From NCBI RefSeq assembly GCF_002288925.2, contig NW_022098036.1, positions 35,881,185 through 35,945,184 on the forward strand: 64,000 nt of DNA, in the 5' to 3' direction. The DNA is from Delphinapterus leucas (taxonomy: Eukaryota > Chordata > Mammalia > Artiodactyla > Monodontidae). The position numbers and the translations under genes are program-made. Of this stretch, positions 46,926 to 57,935 are shown piece by piece. Numbering within the stretch: position 1 is the stretch's first letter; each line of letters opens with the position of its first letter. The notes under the pieces are model-generated. The model had not been told where the DNA came from, did no database searches, and saw only the letters and a list, made by a program, of their open reading frames with translations.

Positions 46926-48485
46926 CACTTCTCCAAGTTTAGAGGAAGCCAGAATAAGGGTATACTGGTGAGTCCTGGCTTGAAGCATGGATTAGGGGCA
47001 GTGCTGGGCTTGCACGAAGTAGTGGGAGAGGCATACAGGTGGAGGGAATGGGGTGAGTAAACAAGGAGAGAATGAGGTAGTTAACTTGCAAACACAGCAA
47101 ACACAGGGGGAACGGGGTAGATAAAACCAGACCTGTGTAGTCAGGCAGGCTGTCTGTCCATCCCTGTGCATGCTGTTAGTCTCTTTCTTCCTGCTCCGCT
47201 GCTTCCATCCCCACCTTCCCAGGGCCTGTATGCCTCACCTCCTCTCACTGTGGGATTTGTAATCATAGAAAAGTCTGTCGACTAATCCCTGGGAATTCCA
47301 GAGCAGTTTGCAGCTGCTCTAAATTGCTCCATTAAAAAATTCTTAGTGCACATCTACATTGTAAAACTTCATGTTTAACAACAAAATGAGCTTGCAGCAA
47401 GATGCCCACACAATGAAAAGCAAAGAAAGCTTCACCGCATTTCTAAGAGACAGGGTTATTCCAAAAGCATTTTCACATAGCTTTTTTTTTCTACCCACGG
47501 ATAACTCCAAAACAGCTAAGTTCATTTCTTTTAACCCATATATATATATTTTTCAATTCCAAATTGCATTTCCGGGCTTTTGTTATCTAAAGATAAATAT
47601 CCTATCTGCAAATTAGCTTTTTTTCCCCCAGCTTTGCTAACCATGTACCTTCTGGACGACTCCACGGATAACTACCGCTCTCTGCACAGGAAGTAGCTCA
47701 ACTCCCTTCTAGGAGCTGATTTTAAAGAAATCATGGCTGCTATTTCACTATAGAGAAATCTCCTAGTTCCACTGTATCAAAAGGATATTCCTTTGTTTCT
47801 TTTTCTATCTTTTTCACAGTGGGAAACATAGTGATTTCAGAAACCTCATTCTCAGAGCAAGTCAGTCCTCTACTATAGTGGAGAAGTTTGTAAGAAAGTA
47901 GTGTATTTAGAAACCACCTAATAGAAAAGAACAAAGCCGAATTCAGACGATGAAGTGCTAAGAAAGGCCTTGACGTCATGCTATTACCAGTTGTAATAAC
48001 ATGGGACAATGACAGGGAGGAGATGACAGAGTCAGTCATTCGCACCGATTTTCTGTGGCCCACAAGGAGACAACTACCTCAGTCGAATAAGCACAAGCAT
48101 TTGGCAACTGAAGATTCCTTTAATACCATAAAGCATTTTGGGCCAGCTTGCTTGTCTGCCTCACAGAGTTTTTAAAAACAACTATGGTGACCTGTATATC
48201 CACAAAAGCTAGCAACTAGTTGGCATAATGAATAAATGAATGAGTAAAAACATCAGCCACGAAAAGGTATATAACTTTCCAGAAGGGGTTTAATGAAACC
48301 AAAGAAATCCTACCACCTAAGATAAGGTAAGGTTGTATGTAATTATACCAAGGGAACACACTGGAAAAAATAATGATCTAGATAGGGTCTGTAGGAGTAA
48401 TAGGTAAGAGCTCCGGAGTTAAGAGGCTGGGCACGAGCCTAGCACAACCATTTAACTGGCTTCCTGATCTTTGGAGCTCAACTCA
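46926..48485. other. Nothing firmly recognised
   Basis: Open frames up to about 107 codons (47740-48063, minus strand) show no known domain. A TATATATAT run lies near 47540. Confidence 0.35.
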
Positions 48486-48489
48486 CTGA

Positions 48490-49015
48490 CTGTGTTTCAG
48501 GTCTACGCCAGACACTAAAAGCACAACAGGGAAGAAAAGAATAACAGTCCCTGCCTTCAACTGTGTGACCACCCTGGGGACAGGAGACGAACTAAGAAGA
48601 CGCTCCATAAAACAGAGCTACAGGTGCTATGACAGAGATAAAGAGGGAACTGGATGGAATAGAATGGGATACAGGGCACTACCTGAGCTCATGGGAGGGT
48701 GCACCTAATTCAGTCTTAACTGGTAATAGATGGTGGAGGAGTGCTATATGTAAACATTTAAATTCTACTCTGGGTCTTTAAAAAGTGAGTAAATTTAGGC
48801 TTTTACAGAGGAGGGAACAGGGGTGGGGGATGGGAAGCAATCCAGGCGAGAGGCACCACAAATACAAATGCCTGAAGATAAAAAGGAGACATGTTGGCAC
48901 TCAGAAGGGGAGGTCTGTAGGGCCAGGGCTGTGTGAGAGATGAGGTTTTGCAGAAAAAGGCAGAATCTTGATCATGAAGGATCTTGCCCACAGTGTCAAA
49001 GATGAGCAAGAAATG
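48490..49015 (-). mobile_element. L2 LINE fragment, antisense
   Basis: 'ACAGTCCCTGCCTTCAACTGTGTGACC', 'GAAGCAATCCAGGCGAGAGGCACC', 'GAGGTCTGTAGGGCCAGGGC' and 'ATCTTGATCATGAAGGATCTTGCCC' are reversed L2 blocks (the last recalls 'ggccttgtaggcc'). Confidence 0.72.
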
Positions 49016-49711
49016 TCCTCATTTCTCCTCGCTTTTACTATTATGTATCATTTTATATAACACTCACTAACAGTACCTTGAGATTATTACCAAAAGAGGT
49101 TCTATTATCAATGAGCAACAGTAGATGCACAGTATTAGTTTCCATCCCTTCCTCTCTTTTTTGTCTGAAAGCAATCTTAAGAGGCTCAGTTCAAAGAAGG
49201 AAGGATGAATTGTGAGGATTGGATATTGTTCTTTATCTGATCCAAGTCCTGGAAAGGTTATTCTAATTGTTGTATAAAATCTTAAAGATTATCCCAAATC
49301 TGACTTAAAGAGAGGATGAGAGAAGTGGCACAGTCCCCCATAGCTTGGAAGGAACAAGGAAGGAGAAAGAAAGCTATTCAAGCTCTTTCCATTAGACTAT
49401 GCATGAGATGGAACAAAGGGTAACAGCATTCCTGTTTCACTGGTGTTGATTTGTGGATCCATCTGCCATTCCAGGGGTGGGTCTTTGGGTTTGGATGATC
49501 CAGATGAATCAGAACAAGAAAATATTTTACTCAGTAATTAAGGGGTGTGCCATACACTATCCAGGTCAAGTAAAACACACAATAAATTATTCCTTAATTC
49601 TTAAAACAAATAATGGTCACTAATGTTCCCATTTGATTAGTAACTAGAAAGATAATTTTCCCATCCATGTGTAAAGAGGTGTGGAATCATCTGACTATGA
49701 TGGCCCCAACT
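49016..49711. other. Nothing recognised
   Basis: Unique-looking sequence upstream of SINE copy 7. Confidence 0.4.
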
Positions 49712-49726
49712 ACCATTCATTGTTTT

Positions 49727-49932
49727 TTGGGTTTTTTTTTTGTGGTATGCGGGCCTCTCACTGTTGTGGCCTCTCCCGCTGCGGAGCACAGGCTCCGGAC
49801 GCGCAGGCTCAGCGGCCATGGCTCACGGGCCCAGCCGCTCCGCGGCACGTGGGATCTTCCCGGACCGGGGCACGAACCCGTGTTCCCTGCATCGGCAGGC
49901 GGACTTTCAACCACTGCGCCACCAGGGAAGCC
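49727..49932 (-). mobile_element. Young CHR-type SINE, copy 7, antisense
   Basis: Reversed tail T-run broken by GGG (49729-49731), then GTGGTATGCGGGCC and a compact body ending AGGGAAGCCC. Duplication CCATTCATTG lies at 49713-49722 and 49934-49943. B-box region GGTTCGTGCC. Confidence 0.96.
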
Positions 49933-50184
49933 CCCATTCATTGGTTTTTATTCCTCATGCCATCTGAGCTCAGCTTCTCATAATCAGATTCTTAAGGTGC
50001 TCTGAGTGCAAAATGGATATTTTATTTAAAGAATGGTTTCATTCTCCATATGACTACGCTAGGGATGGAATGAGTGCTCCATGAGAGGCTTTTAATTAAT
50101 CTTGGAGAAGAAATGAGCAGGAAGGCCACTTAGGAAGTCATATACTTTCTGTCTCCTTGGCCCTTTCCAAAGCACACGCTAGCA

Positions 50185-50430
50185 TGGTAGTTATAGCCTG
50201 TGCTCAACAATCAGACCCAGACTTTGCTAGCTATTCGTCTGTGGGCAGGTTCCTTCACCGCTATAAGAATTGGCTTTCTCATCTGCAAAATAAGAGCTCA
50301 TAGCTACTACCGATGAGTGCTGAGAATACTAAATGACATTATCATTTATAAACGACGTACAGGCGTGAAATGCGTAGCTGAGTGACAGGTACATGCAGAG
50401 TGTTCATAAATGTTAAATATTATTCAGTGT
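50185..50430 (+). mobile_element. MIR, nearly complete
   Basis: 'GCTAGCTATTCGTCTGTGGGCAGGTTCCTTCACC', 'GGCTTTCTCATCTGCAAAATAAGAGCTCATAGCTACTACC', 'GAATACTAAATGACATTATC' and the terminal 'TTCATAAATGTTAAATATTATT' follow sense MIR. Confidence 0.8.
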
Positions 50431-51580
50431 AAAACTGTTTAAGAAATAGTTCTTCTCTATCAAAATAAGAGAAAAATGTACCTCTAAGGTAATATAAGAG
50501 TATACTCTTCTGCCACTAATTTGATTATTGTCCTAGTAATAAACACTGTACACAATAGGGAGGATGGGTACCTCCAAATCAAGGGTCTGTATATAGAGGC
50601 TCTTCATTTCCGTCAGTGCCATCATCACATTTAACCCACATCTATCATTTCCTCTCCACACTGGCATACACTATCCACAGCTGCCTGACGTATGTCTGGG
50701 TTTGCTTCTACATACAAATTATTCATAATTCTGGAATTCACAGAAATTACATATACTTTAAAATCTTTAAAAATTTTTGAACACCATCTCTATGACTAAA
50801 CAACATCTTAATTTAAGTCAAAAATACAGCCAAAGAGGTGGGCACATCAGGTACCCTGGAAATAGCATTAAGTGCCCATGCACCTAATGTTGTACATTTT
50901 TTCTTTCTAGTATTTGTTGTACGCACTTTGGGATGGGGGAAACATGTATGAGAATTATTTTGTTTTTAAGGTCACACTTTATTAAAAAGAAGACAACGTA
51001 GTTACAAAGATGCAAACAAGACTGCAAGATAAAATAAAGGAAAAAAAATAATAACTATGAAAAAAAAAGAAAAGTGATGGGGAATTAAGAGGAAGATAAG
51101 AGAGGAATGAAATAGCAAAGTGCACACCATGAAATCCTCTGACCTTGACAGAGGGAGGTCACAACTCTGATCTTCACACTGTTTGCAGGATCCATAACAT
51201 ACAGATCCACTAGTGGCTCAAAGAGAAGCATAATTATTCCTTCACCAGACCAGAGAAAACCTTTCCCCTTGGGTCCTGAGAGAAAGGAAATCTGATGTAT
51301 GACAACCGCTATTTTCAGTCAGCGCAAAGATTAGTGTTTTTTTCCTTTCTACCTATTTTGTCTGATACCCCTTAATATTAAGCCTGATGCCACAACGCAA
51401 TTTAATCCAGGAAATTCTCTAGTGGATGAAAATGATACGGTCTAGTATGAGGCTTTCTGATAGACTGTGAAGAGTCATCTCTAGAGGAATAGACGGTGAT
51501 ACATAAATACACCTTTCTGAAGGCAAGAACGTTTGGTTAGATGACTCCTACACCTCTTTGAGAATTCCTGGAATGTCACT

Positions 51581-51611
<31 letters not shown>

Positions 51612-52239
51612 ACGCACGTGCACATGCATACACGCTTTACCTTCTAGAACATCAACTGATAGTGCTAGAGAGCACTTCAGTGGGTTTGAGTGACCCAATA
51701 ATGTTAAAAAAGAAGAAGGATAATCCAAGTACTCTAAGACTGTTAACAATGTCTGCATCACAGAAATTCTATTTGTATTTATGGATCCACAGAAAGTGCA
51801 GTTTACTAAACCCAGTAAAGTTACCTGGTGTTAGCAATTCACCGTGATGAAACGAACACTAGAACAGTCATCTTAGGCCCAGGTGACCTAGCTCTGTGTC
51901 CACAGGCACATGTGGACATGGGCCTCTCTCTCTTTAACCACATGTAAAGCGTGAATACCGGACCAGTCATAACATTCAGTCATTGTGGAACGAGGCTCTG
52001 TTTGACACAAAGAATCAGCAATATGCATTGATGTCCCTTGTCTGCATCATGTGTTCCACTCAGAACAGACCAGGGGACAGAGTCACGCGTGGACAGCTGA
52101 TGGGAGATTTACAAGTTCCTAAATCCCCCCTATTCTAGGGGAACCTCAAGAATGGAATGAGCAGTAATTATAAGTCAAGGAGTTAGATATCTGTATTCTC
52201 TGAATCAAAGCATCCCACTTTAAAATGGATTTTTAAATA
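50431..52239. other. Repeat-poor DNA with one microsatellite
   Basis: A (TG)n run of 29 bp lies at 51581-51609. A-rich patch at 51040-51070. No gene or recognised transposon; a faint L2-like pyrimidine patch at 50600-50690. Confidence 0.4.
51581..51609. repeat. (TG)14 microsatellite
   Basis: 29 bp of uninterrupted TG, followed by ACACGCACGTGCACATGC. Confidence 0.95.
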
Positions 52240-53030
52240 TTTAGGAAAGGAGCCTAATGATGAGACACTACAAATCAGCGCTGTCTGAATATGTGATGGT
52301 GTTATCCATTCAGATGGGCTGAAATAACAGTCATGAATCTAAGTTTCCCATCCCCCAGCCGCAGTCCCAACAGCCTATCCCCTTTTCCGTCTCGCTCCAG
52401 GCTAGCAGTCGAGCAGACTAGTTAAAAGACAATTAGTCCAATTTCACATTCTCTAGCAGCCGAAAAATTTCATGTTATTTCAGTCACAGTGGATGGATGC
52501 CAAGTTCACTGGAAGCAGCCCTGCTGATTTATCCAGTCCATTTTAATACTTTAGAAATACTGTTAAAACATGGCTGTCCTAATTACACAGAGATCAACGC
52601 ACAGCGTCCCTCTCACCCAGGACTCTCCCAGAAGGGCTGCAATCAGCTGTATTCCCCTTCATTTCACCATGCAATTCCAACTAATTTCATCCTAGTACAC
52701 TGCTGTCAGACAACTCCCATGTCTCTGCGGTTTTAATCGATTAGCTCAATGTCTCTATAATGCATCACCAGCTGCCAGGTACAGAACTGGACGCTTTGCA
52801 AGCACTTCGGCTAAAAGACAGTTTAATTACTACACCAGCCTCTCAAAGGCATAGGCACAAAGACTTGGAAGCAAATTATTAAAATATTTGGTGTCAACAA
52901 GCCACTTTATAACCAAGCAAACAATGAAAATCCAAGAGATGGAAATAAGGAGAAAGTCAGTTTTTAAATTGTGAGTAAGCTTTTTATGGACTCTAACGTA
53001 TTCAAGCAAATGGGTTGGTTTCAGCATCTG
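52240..53030. promoter_or_regulatory. Candidate conserved non-coding island with palindromic homeodomain site (unverified)
   Basis: Repeat-free, with TAATCGATTA (52734-52743, a perfect TAAT-NN-ATTA palindrome of the kind bound by paired-class homeodomain dimers), GACAATTAGTCC (about 52428), CCTAATTACAC (about 52579) and several CAGCTG/CATCTG-type E-boxes. There is no coding frame. Enhancer function is inferred from motif density and lack of transposon debris. Confidence 0.35.
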
Positions 53031-54185
53031 TTTCCATAAGGCACGTGTGTTTCCTGGACATTATTTTGTGGAATATATGGGTACTTGGGACACTGACAGG
53101 CTTGGAACATTATCCTTCAATGGGAAAGAAAGGATTGAGGTACGTAGCGTTAGCAAAAAAAAGTAGACCAATGAATCACTGGTTTGATTACACTATACTC
53201 ACAGAGCATGGATTCAAACAATTAACTCTGCTCTCACACATCCCTCAACTGCCAAAGCTTACACAAGTAAAATTAAAGCATAGTATTAGATAAATATATG
53301 TAATAGTAAAGCTAGAGAACTTTTAAAAACATATTTAAATTAATCAGTCTAGTAGGATGTGTTTTTCAACCATTCTGGGTAACAAAGAAACCAGGAAAAT
53401 TGTGACAAAGTGAAAAAAAAAAGGTTCTTGGGCATGACTTAACAGTTTATACACAACTATGCCCAAAGAGGCAAACAAAAAAGAAAAATTTATTTTTAAA
53501 AAATCTACTTCAAAGCATCTATCACAAAAGACTCTAAACATGAAGGTCAATAGACTTCTTAAGGCCACAGCAGGAAACCCAAGAAAACTACCATTCCCAG
53601 GCCCCATGATGAGGTGCTGAGAGCTAGTCTTTGCCTTGTTTGCTATCTTTCCTTTAAAAAGTCTGTACTTAAGTCTAGAAACAGAAAGGAAGTGACTGAC
53701 CACTGCACAAATGGTCCTCAAAACACCCCCAGACAAGAAATGTATCCAGCTTCATTATCACAAGGAGAGTAGAGACATCAAAAGGACTCTTATCTCCTTA
53801 ATCATAGGCACAAATCCAGTTACAGATGAAAGTCAATATCTTGTTTTAAAAAGAATTTGGAATGTATAAAGAATAATAGTTTTATATTAAGTTTTGGTAA
53901 TGCTACTTTCACTTTCTGTTAATTCTCTTTGATTGGAATTGCTAGTGGTGGGGGGCACACTTAAGATAAATTTTGATGGCAGAGTATCTTCTGCACAGTT
54001 GGCTGAAAATGAGTGGTTATCTCCCACGTGGAGAAAGGGACCAGCTATGTTACTAAGAGTCATCTTTTGTAGTTTATTTAAGGCACTGGCAATCTCCATT
54101 TTGTATCTGATCAAAATTTGCCTGTTTTCTCCCTCATTTTTCCTGTCTTTATAGCGTGATATTGACCCTGTAGTAACATCACTTG
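53031..54185. other. Nothing recognised
   Basis: A 130-codon minus-strand open frame (53344-53736) has a hydrophobic C-terminal part but no recognisable family, intron signals or promoter. I regard it as chance. Confidence 0.4.
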
Positions 54186-54189
54186 CAGT

Positions 54190-54408
54190 TCCTTACTGTT
54201 TTCAAAATGCTTCACTAGAGCATACAGCAACAGCGTAAGTTGTTGGGGTCAGTGGAGTAGATGTTACTCTTTGCATTTCATAGATTAGGAAACAGAGACT
54301 CAGAGAACTTCACTGACTTTTCCAGCATCTCAGGATGGCAAAACCATGTCCAAGACACAGGTCTTCTGATGCTCATCACATGCTCTTTCCACTATAATGC
54401 ATGGCTGT
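54190..54408 (-). mobile_element. MIR, antisense
   Basis: 'CTTTGCATTTCATAGATTAGGAAACAGAGACTCAGAGAACTTCACTGAC', 'CCAAGACACAGGTCTTCTGATGCTCATCACATGCTCTTTCCACTA' are reversed MIR blocks. Confidence 0.78.
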
Positions 54409-54998
54409 GAAAAAAAAATCTTAAAATGGGCTGTGATAAACCACCTTTCTTTCATTTTAGATCATTTATGCTTAAGTCTTAAAAATTCCATACCCAATCT
54501 TGCTATTGCTTTAAGAGTGTAGTTTTCCAAATATAACTTTTTTCCAGGTTTCTTATTAGTTGGTGACCATACAATTTATCACCCAAAATGAGTGAAAGGC
54601 AGTTTTTTTTTATTTTTAACTTTAAAAAAAATTTTTTAAACATCTTTATTGGAGTATAATTGCTTTACAATGGTGTGTTAGTTTCTGCTCCACAACAAAA
54701 TGAATCAGCTATATGTATACATACGTTCCCATATCTCTTCCCTCTTGCGTCTCCCTCCCTCCCACCCTCCCTATCCCACCCCTCCAGGGTCACAAAGCAC
54801 CAAGCTGATCTCCCTGTGCTATGTGGCTGCATCCCACTAGCTTTCTACCGTACGTTTGGGAGTGTATATATGTCTATGCCTCTCTCGTGCTTTGTCACAG
54901 CTTACCCTTCCCCCTCCCCATATCCTCAAGTCCATTCTCTAGTAGGTCTGTGTCTTTATTCCTGTTCTACCCCTAGGTTCTTCGTGACATTTTTTTTC

Positions 54999-55567
54999 TT
55001 AAATTCCATATATATGTGTTAGCATATGGTATTTGTCTCTCTCTTTCTGACTTACTTCACTCTGTATGACAGACTCTAGGTCTATCCACCTCATTACAAA
55101 TAGCTCAATTTCGTTTCTTTTTATGGCTGAGTAATATTCCATTGTATATATGTGCCACATCTTCTTTATCCATTCATCCGATGATGGACACTTAGGTTGT
55201 TTCCATCTCAGGGCTACTGTAAATAGAGCTGCAATGCACATTTTGGTACTTGACTCTTTTTGAATTATGTTTTTCTCAGGGTATGTGCCCAGTAGTGGGA
55301 TTGCTGGGTCATACGGTAATTCTATCTTTAGTTTTTTAAGGAACCTCCATACTGTTCTCCATAGCAGCTGTATCAATTTACATTCGCACCAACAGTGCAA
55401 GGGGGTTCCCTTTTCTCCACACCCTCTCCAGCATTTATTGTTTCTAGATTTTTTGATGATGGCCATCCTGACTGGTGTGAGGTGATATCTCACTGTAGTT
55501 TTGATTTGCATTTCTCTAATGATTAGTGATGTTGAGCATTCTTTCATGTGTTTGTTGGCTGTATGTC
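54999..55567 (-). pseudogene. L1 ORF2 C-terminal remnant, open frame
   Basis: About 190 codons of uninterrupted L1 ORF2 C-terminus on the minus strand. The Cys-rich motif is present (CWRGC...HCWCEC, C-x3-C-x7-H-x4-C). It is followed by the [13 protein letters not shown] block, [17 protein letters not shown] and the terminal [11 protein letters not shown] with stop at 54999-55001. An in-frame extension upstream to 55613 is made of the 23-bp tandem units, not L1 sequence. No endonuclease or reverse transcriptase core, so inert. Confidence 0.85.
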
Positions 55568-55651
55568 TTCTTTGGAGAAATGATAGACATTTCTTTGGAG
55601 AAATGATAGACATTTCTTTGGAGGAATGATAGACATTTCTTTGGAGAAATG
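55568..55651. repeat. 23-bp tandem repeat at the L1 5' junction
   Basis: Units at 55568-55590, 55591-55613, 55614-55636 and a 15-bp partial at 55637-55651. Each begins TTCTTTGGAGAAATG (the third has GAGG). Each internal boundary holds AGACATTTCT-TTGG-AG(A/G)AATG(T/A), and the last gives a perfect 10-bp stem with loop TTGG (55631-55654). Confidence 0.93.
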
Positions 55652-55669
55652 TCTATTTTTGATGATTAC

Positions 55670-56215
55670 ACTGGAATAAATGGTAGAAAACCAGTACTGA
55701 CCACAGGCAAATAGGACATGATGTCATGGTACCCATTGTAGATCAGGTGCCACCACTACTGAAGCTACCAGAGAGAAGCCTTGGTATGGGCTGAGACTCT
55801 AAGCCGCCCTCAAGAGCTGCAAGGGAGCAGCCCCCATCCATTCAGCACACAGGTTTGGCCGCACACAGGGTCAGGCTACAGGGCCTCTGACATTTGTCTT
55901 TAATTCGTTCACAATGAAGTAGATCAGCTGGCATTATTCATTTGCAATCTAGCTGTGGGTCTCAGAGGCAGTTCAATTTGAGTCTCCCACTCTATTAGGT
56001 GGTCACTGTTTCCACCGTTCAAAAATAGTTAAAATTTGCCAACTTCATATGGTTCAATCTAATACTTGAAGCATCTCAACTCTTTCACTCCCGGGGTGGA
56101 ATGCTTTGTATTCTGATGTCATATCATACAGAATCCCAACTACTGCTAATTCTTCCTTCCACCCATTGCTGTCTTGATTGCCTATCTGCTCAGAATCATG
56201 CTGAAAAGCCCTCTA
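55670..56215. other. Nothing recognised
   Basis: Unique-looking sequence between the L1 and the first MER5A copy. Confidence 0.4.
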
Positions 56216-56218
56216 TAC

Positions 56219-56389
56219 TTGTGCTTCTCAAACTTCAGGGTCTTATGAATCATCTCAGGATCTTGTTAAAATTAAAGAATCTGATTCAAGAGGTCTGGGA
56301 AGGGACCTGAGATTTTTGCATTTCTAACAAGCTCCCAGGTGACACCAATGCAGCTGGTACCCAGGCCACAGTCTGAGGAGCAAGGCTCT
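56219..56389 (-). mobile_element. MER5A-like DNA transposon, copy 1
   Basis: 'GTGCTTCTCAAACTTCAGGGTC', 'AATCTGATTCAAGAGGTCTGGG', 'TTTGCATTTCTAACAAGCTCCCAGGTGACACC' and 'GGCCACAGTCTGAGGAGCAAGGC' match a short non-autonomous hAT-Charlie element. Orientation is opposite to the copy at 56681. Confidence 0.85.
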
Positions 56390-56394
56390 AGACT

Positions 56395-56632
56395 GTACTG
56401 TTCTGGCAGACAGAAGTTTTATTACCAGCTTCATCAGTTATTAGCTGACGACTCTGGGCAAGTTATTCAAGTCCTTTGAACCTCAGTGTTCATATACATA
56501 AAACGTCTCCTTTCTTACAGGCTTGTTTCGAGTATGAAATGAGATAATGATTTCAAAATGACTTGCACAGTGCCTGATACATTATTAAATAAATATAAAG
56601 TCATCTTTACTATTATTATTATTGTTTAATAA
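56395..56632 (+). mobile_element. MIR, nearly complete
   Basis: 'TCATCAGTTATTAGCTGACGACTCTGGGCAAGTTATTCAAGTCC', 'CCTCAGTGTTCATATACATAAAACG', 'GAAATGAGATAATGATTTC' and 'CACAGTGCCTGATACATTATTAAATAAATATAAAG' follow sense MIR. Confidence 0.82.
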
Positions 56633-56680
56633 ACACAGAGCAAAGAGGACCTCGGCCCCTAGGAGCCATAGGTTATAGAG

Positions 56681-56862
56681 TAATTCCTCAAGTGTGGCCC
56701 TGGGACCACTAGCATCAAATGCCCTGCGAACTTGTTAGAAATGCAAATTCCCAGGCCAAAACCAGACCTATGGAACCAGCAACCCTCAGAGTGGGGAGCA
56801 GCAATTTATGTTAATAAACTCTGCAGTTGTTTTTCATAAATGTTGAAGCTTGAGACCCACTG
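56681..56862 (+). mobile_element. MER5A-like DNA transposon, copy 2
   Basis: 'CCTCAAGTGTGGCCCTGGGACCACTAGCATC', 'AACTTGTTAGAAATGCAAATTCCCAGGCC' and 'GAAGCTTGAGACCCACTG' are the MER5A consensus in order. It lies 290 bp from an inverted relative. Confidence 0.88.
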
Positions 56863-57555
56863 ATGCTTTTATTTAGGAATAAGCTTTTTAACTCAGAAAT
56901 ATTTACAGCATAGTTTTTCCATAGGTTTGACTTCATTTAACTGCGATATTTGTAATTCTTCTCAAAATGTCTATTATGCTGTTCTTCAAGACGAAATCTT
57001 CACGTCCTTCCTGCTCATGTAAATTACATACACACTTGCATTAAAATTTTATATAGACCTTCTTTACAGTTTTTAAGATGAAACCATTTACTTCAAAATG
57101 TGGTGTGATATATTTGAGTTCAGTATTACTGAATGTAAGATGCTTTCATTTCAAAGCTGTTTACTCTCCTTTCGCAGCCCGTGCTTTGGCGATATGTACA
57201 ATCTTTAATTAGAAAGTGAGTGAACACCACTAATTTATACCAGATTGTAAAATCAAGGTGAGCTAGAAGAATTGTTCGAGTAGTGGTTTTCATATCTTTA
57301 ACATGCTTTTCATATTTTTTTCGGTACCTTTCATATCATCCTTCTTTCTTTTCCTTCTTCGTTTTTTCTTATCATTCTGAAGATACTTTTTTCACTTGGC
57401 TTCCAGGACTCTACAATGTCCCGATTTTCCTACCAAGTCACTAGCTGGATCTTGCTAAATCCTTGAGCAGATCCTCATCTTGTTTTGATCTGTAAATATT
57501 GGAGGATTCTAGGGCTCCCTCCCCAAACTCTTTCTTTTCTATCTACATTTATCCC
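56863..57555. other. Nothing firmly recognised
   Basis: Pyrimidine-rich towards its right end, where it may grade into the L2 that follows. Confidence 0.4.
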
Positions 57556-57695
57556 TAGGTAAACTCACCCAGCCCTCTGGCTGTCAATACCAGACACACA
57601 CTGAAACCAAATACACATCCAACTGCCTGCCAACATGAAAGCTCCTTAAGCTGGGATGCCTCCCACTCCAAACCTACATGTTACCCAGGAGCTCC

Positions 57696-57733
57696 TTTTT
57701 TTTTTTTCTTTTTTTGCGCCACCAGGGAAGCCC
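57696..57733 (-). mobile_element. Mini-SINE: CHR head joined directly to tail, body deleted
   Basis: Antisense. It has a T-run with one C (57696-57715) and then GCGCCACCAGGGAAGCCC (57716-57733), which is only the first 18 bases of the SINE. Flanked by GGAGCTCC at 57688-57695 and 57736-57743 and inserted in the L2. The missing body is about 170 bp. An assembly gap lies 100 bp downstream, so collapse in assembly cannot be excluded. Confidence 0.85.
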
Positions 57734-57747
57734 ATGGAGCTCCCTTT

Positions 57748-57811
57748 TATTCCTTCCTTCCTTCCTTCCTCCCTCCCCACCCCCCAACCTTTTTTTTTTT
57801 TTTTTTTTTTT
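57748..57811. repeat. Pyrimidine tract: (CCTT)n, C-rich run, T21
   Basis: TTCCTTCCTTCCTTCCTTCC, then CTCCCTCCCCACCCCCCAACC, then T21 (57791-57811). Hard to sequence and assemble; it abuts the gap region. Confidence 0.9.
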
Positions 57812-57835
57812 GATGTGTATTTGGTTTCAGTGTGT
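57812..57835. other. 24-bp inverted copy of upstream sequence at the gap edge
   Basis: The 24 bases between T21 and the gap are the exact reverse complement of 57596-57619. The arms are separated by 192 bp. The copy starts at the end of the T-run and is cut by the gap. Confidence 0.93.
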
Positions 57836-57935
57836 NNNNNNNNNNNNNNNNNNNNNNNNNNNNNNNNNNNNNNNNNNNNNNNNNNNNNNNNNNNNNNNNN
57901 NNNNNNNNNNNNNNNNNNNNNNNNNNNNNNNNNNN
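57836..57935. other. Assembly gap, exactly 100 N
   Basis: A round 100-N block is the usual placeholder for a gap of unknown size. It is followed at once by T19 (57936-57954). Homopolymer T lies on both sides. Confidence 0.99.

Larger units (their letters stand above)
54610..55662 (-). mobile_element. 5'-truncated young L1, antisense
   Basis: Left end is the reversed tail and 3' terminus CATCTTTATTGGAGTATAAT (54641-54660). The element runs through the 3' UTR and the end of ORF2. The right end (L1 5' side) carries three and a half copies of a 23-bp unit at 55568-55651 and stops near GTCTATTTTT. No clear target-site duplication was found, so the insertion was atypical or its flank has changed. 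Confidence 0.93.

Noticed and set aside
53344..53736. 130-codon minus-strand open frame with hydrophobic stretch
   Set aside because: Hydrophobicity comes from T-rich composition (poly-Phe/Leu); no domain or gene context.
55568..55651. Regularly spaced short repeats that might suggest a CRISPR-like array
   Set aside because: Units are directly adjacent with no spacers, in a mammalian L1 junction.
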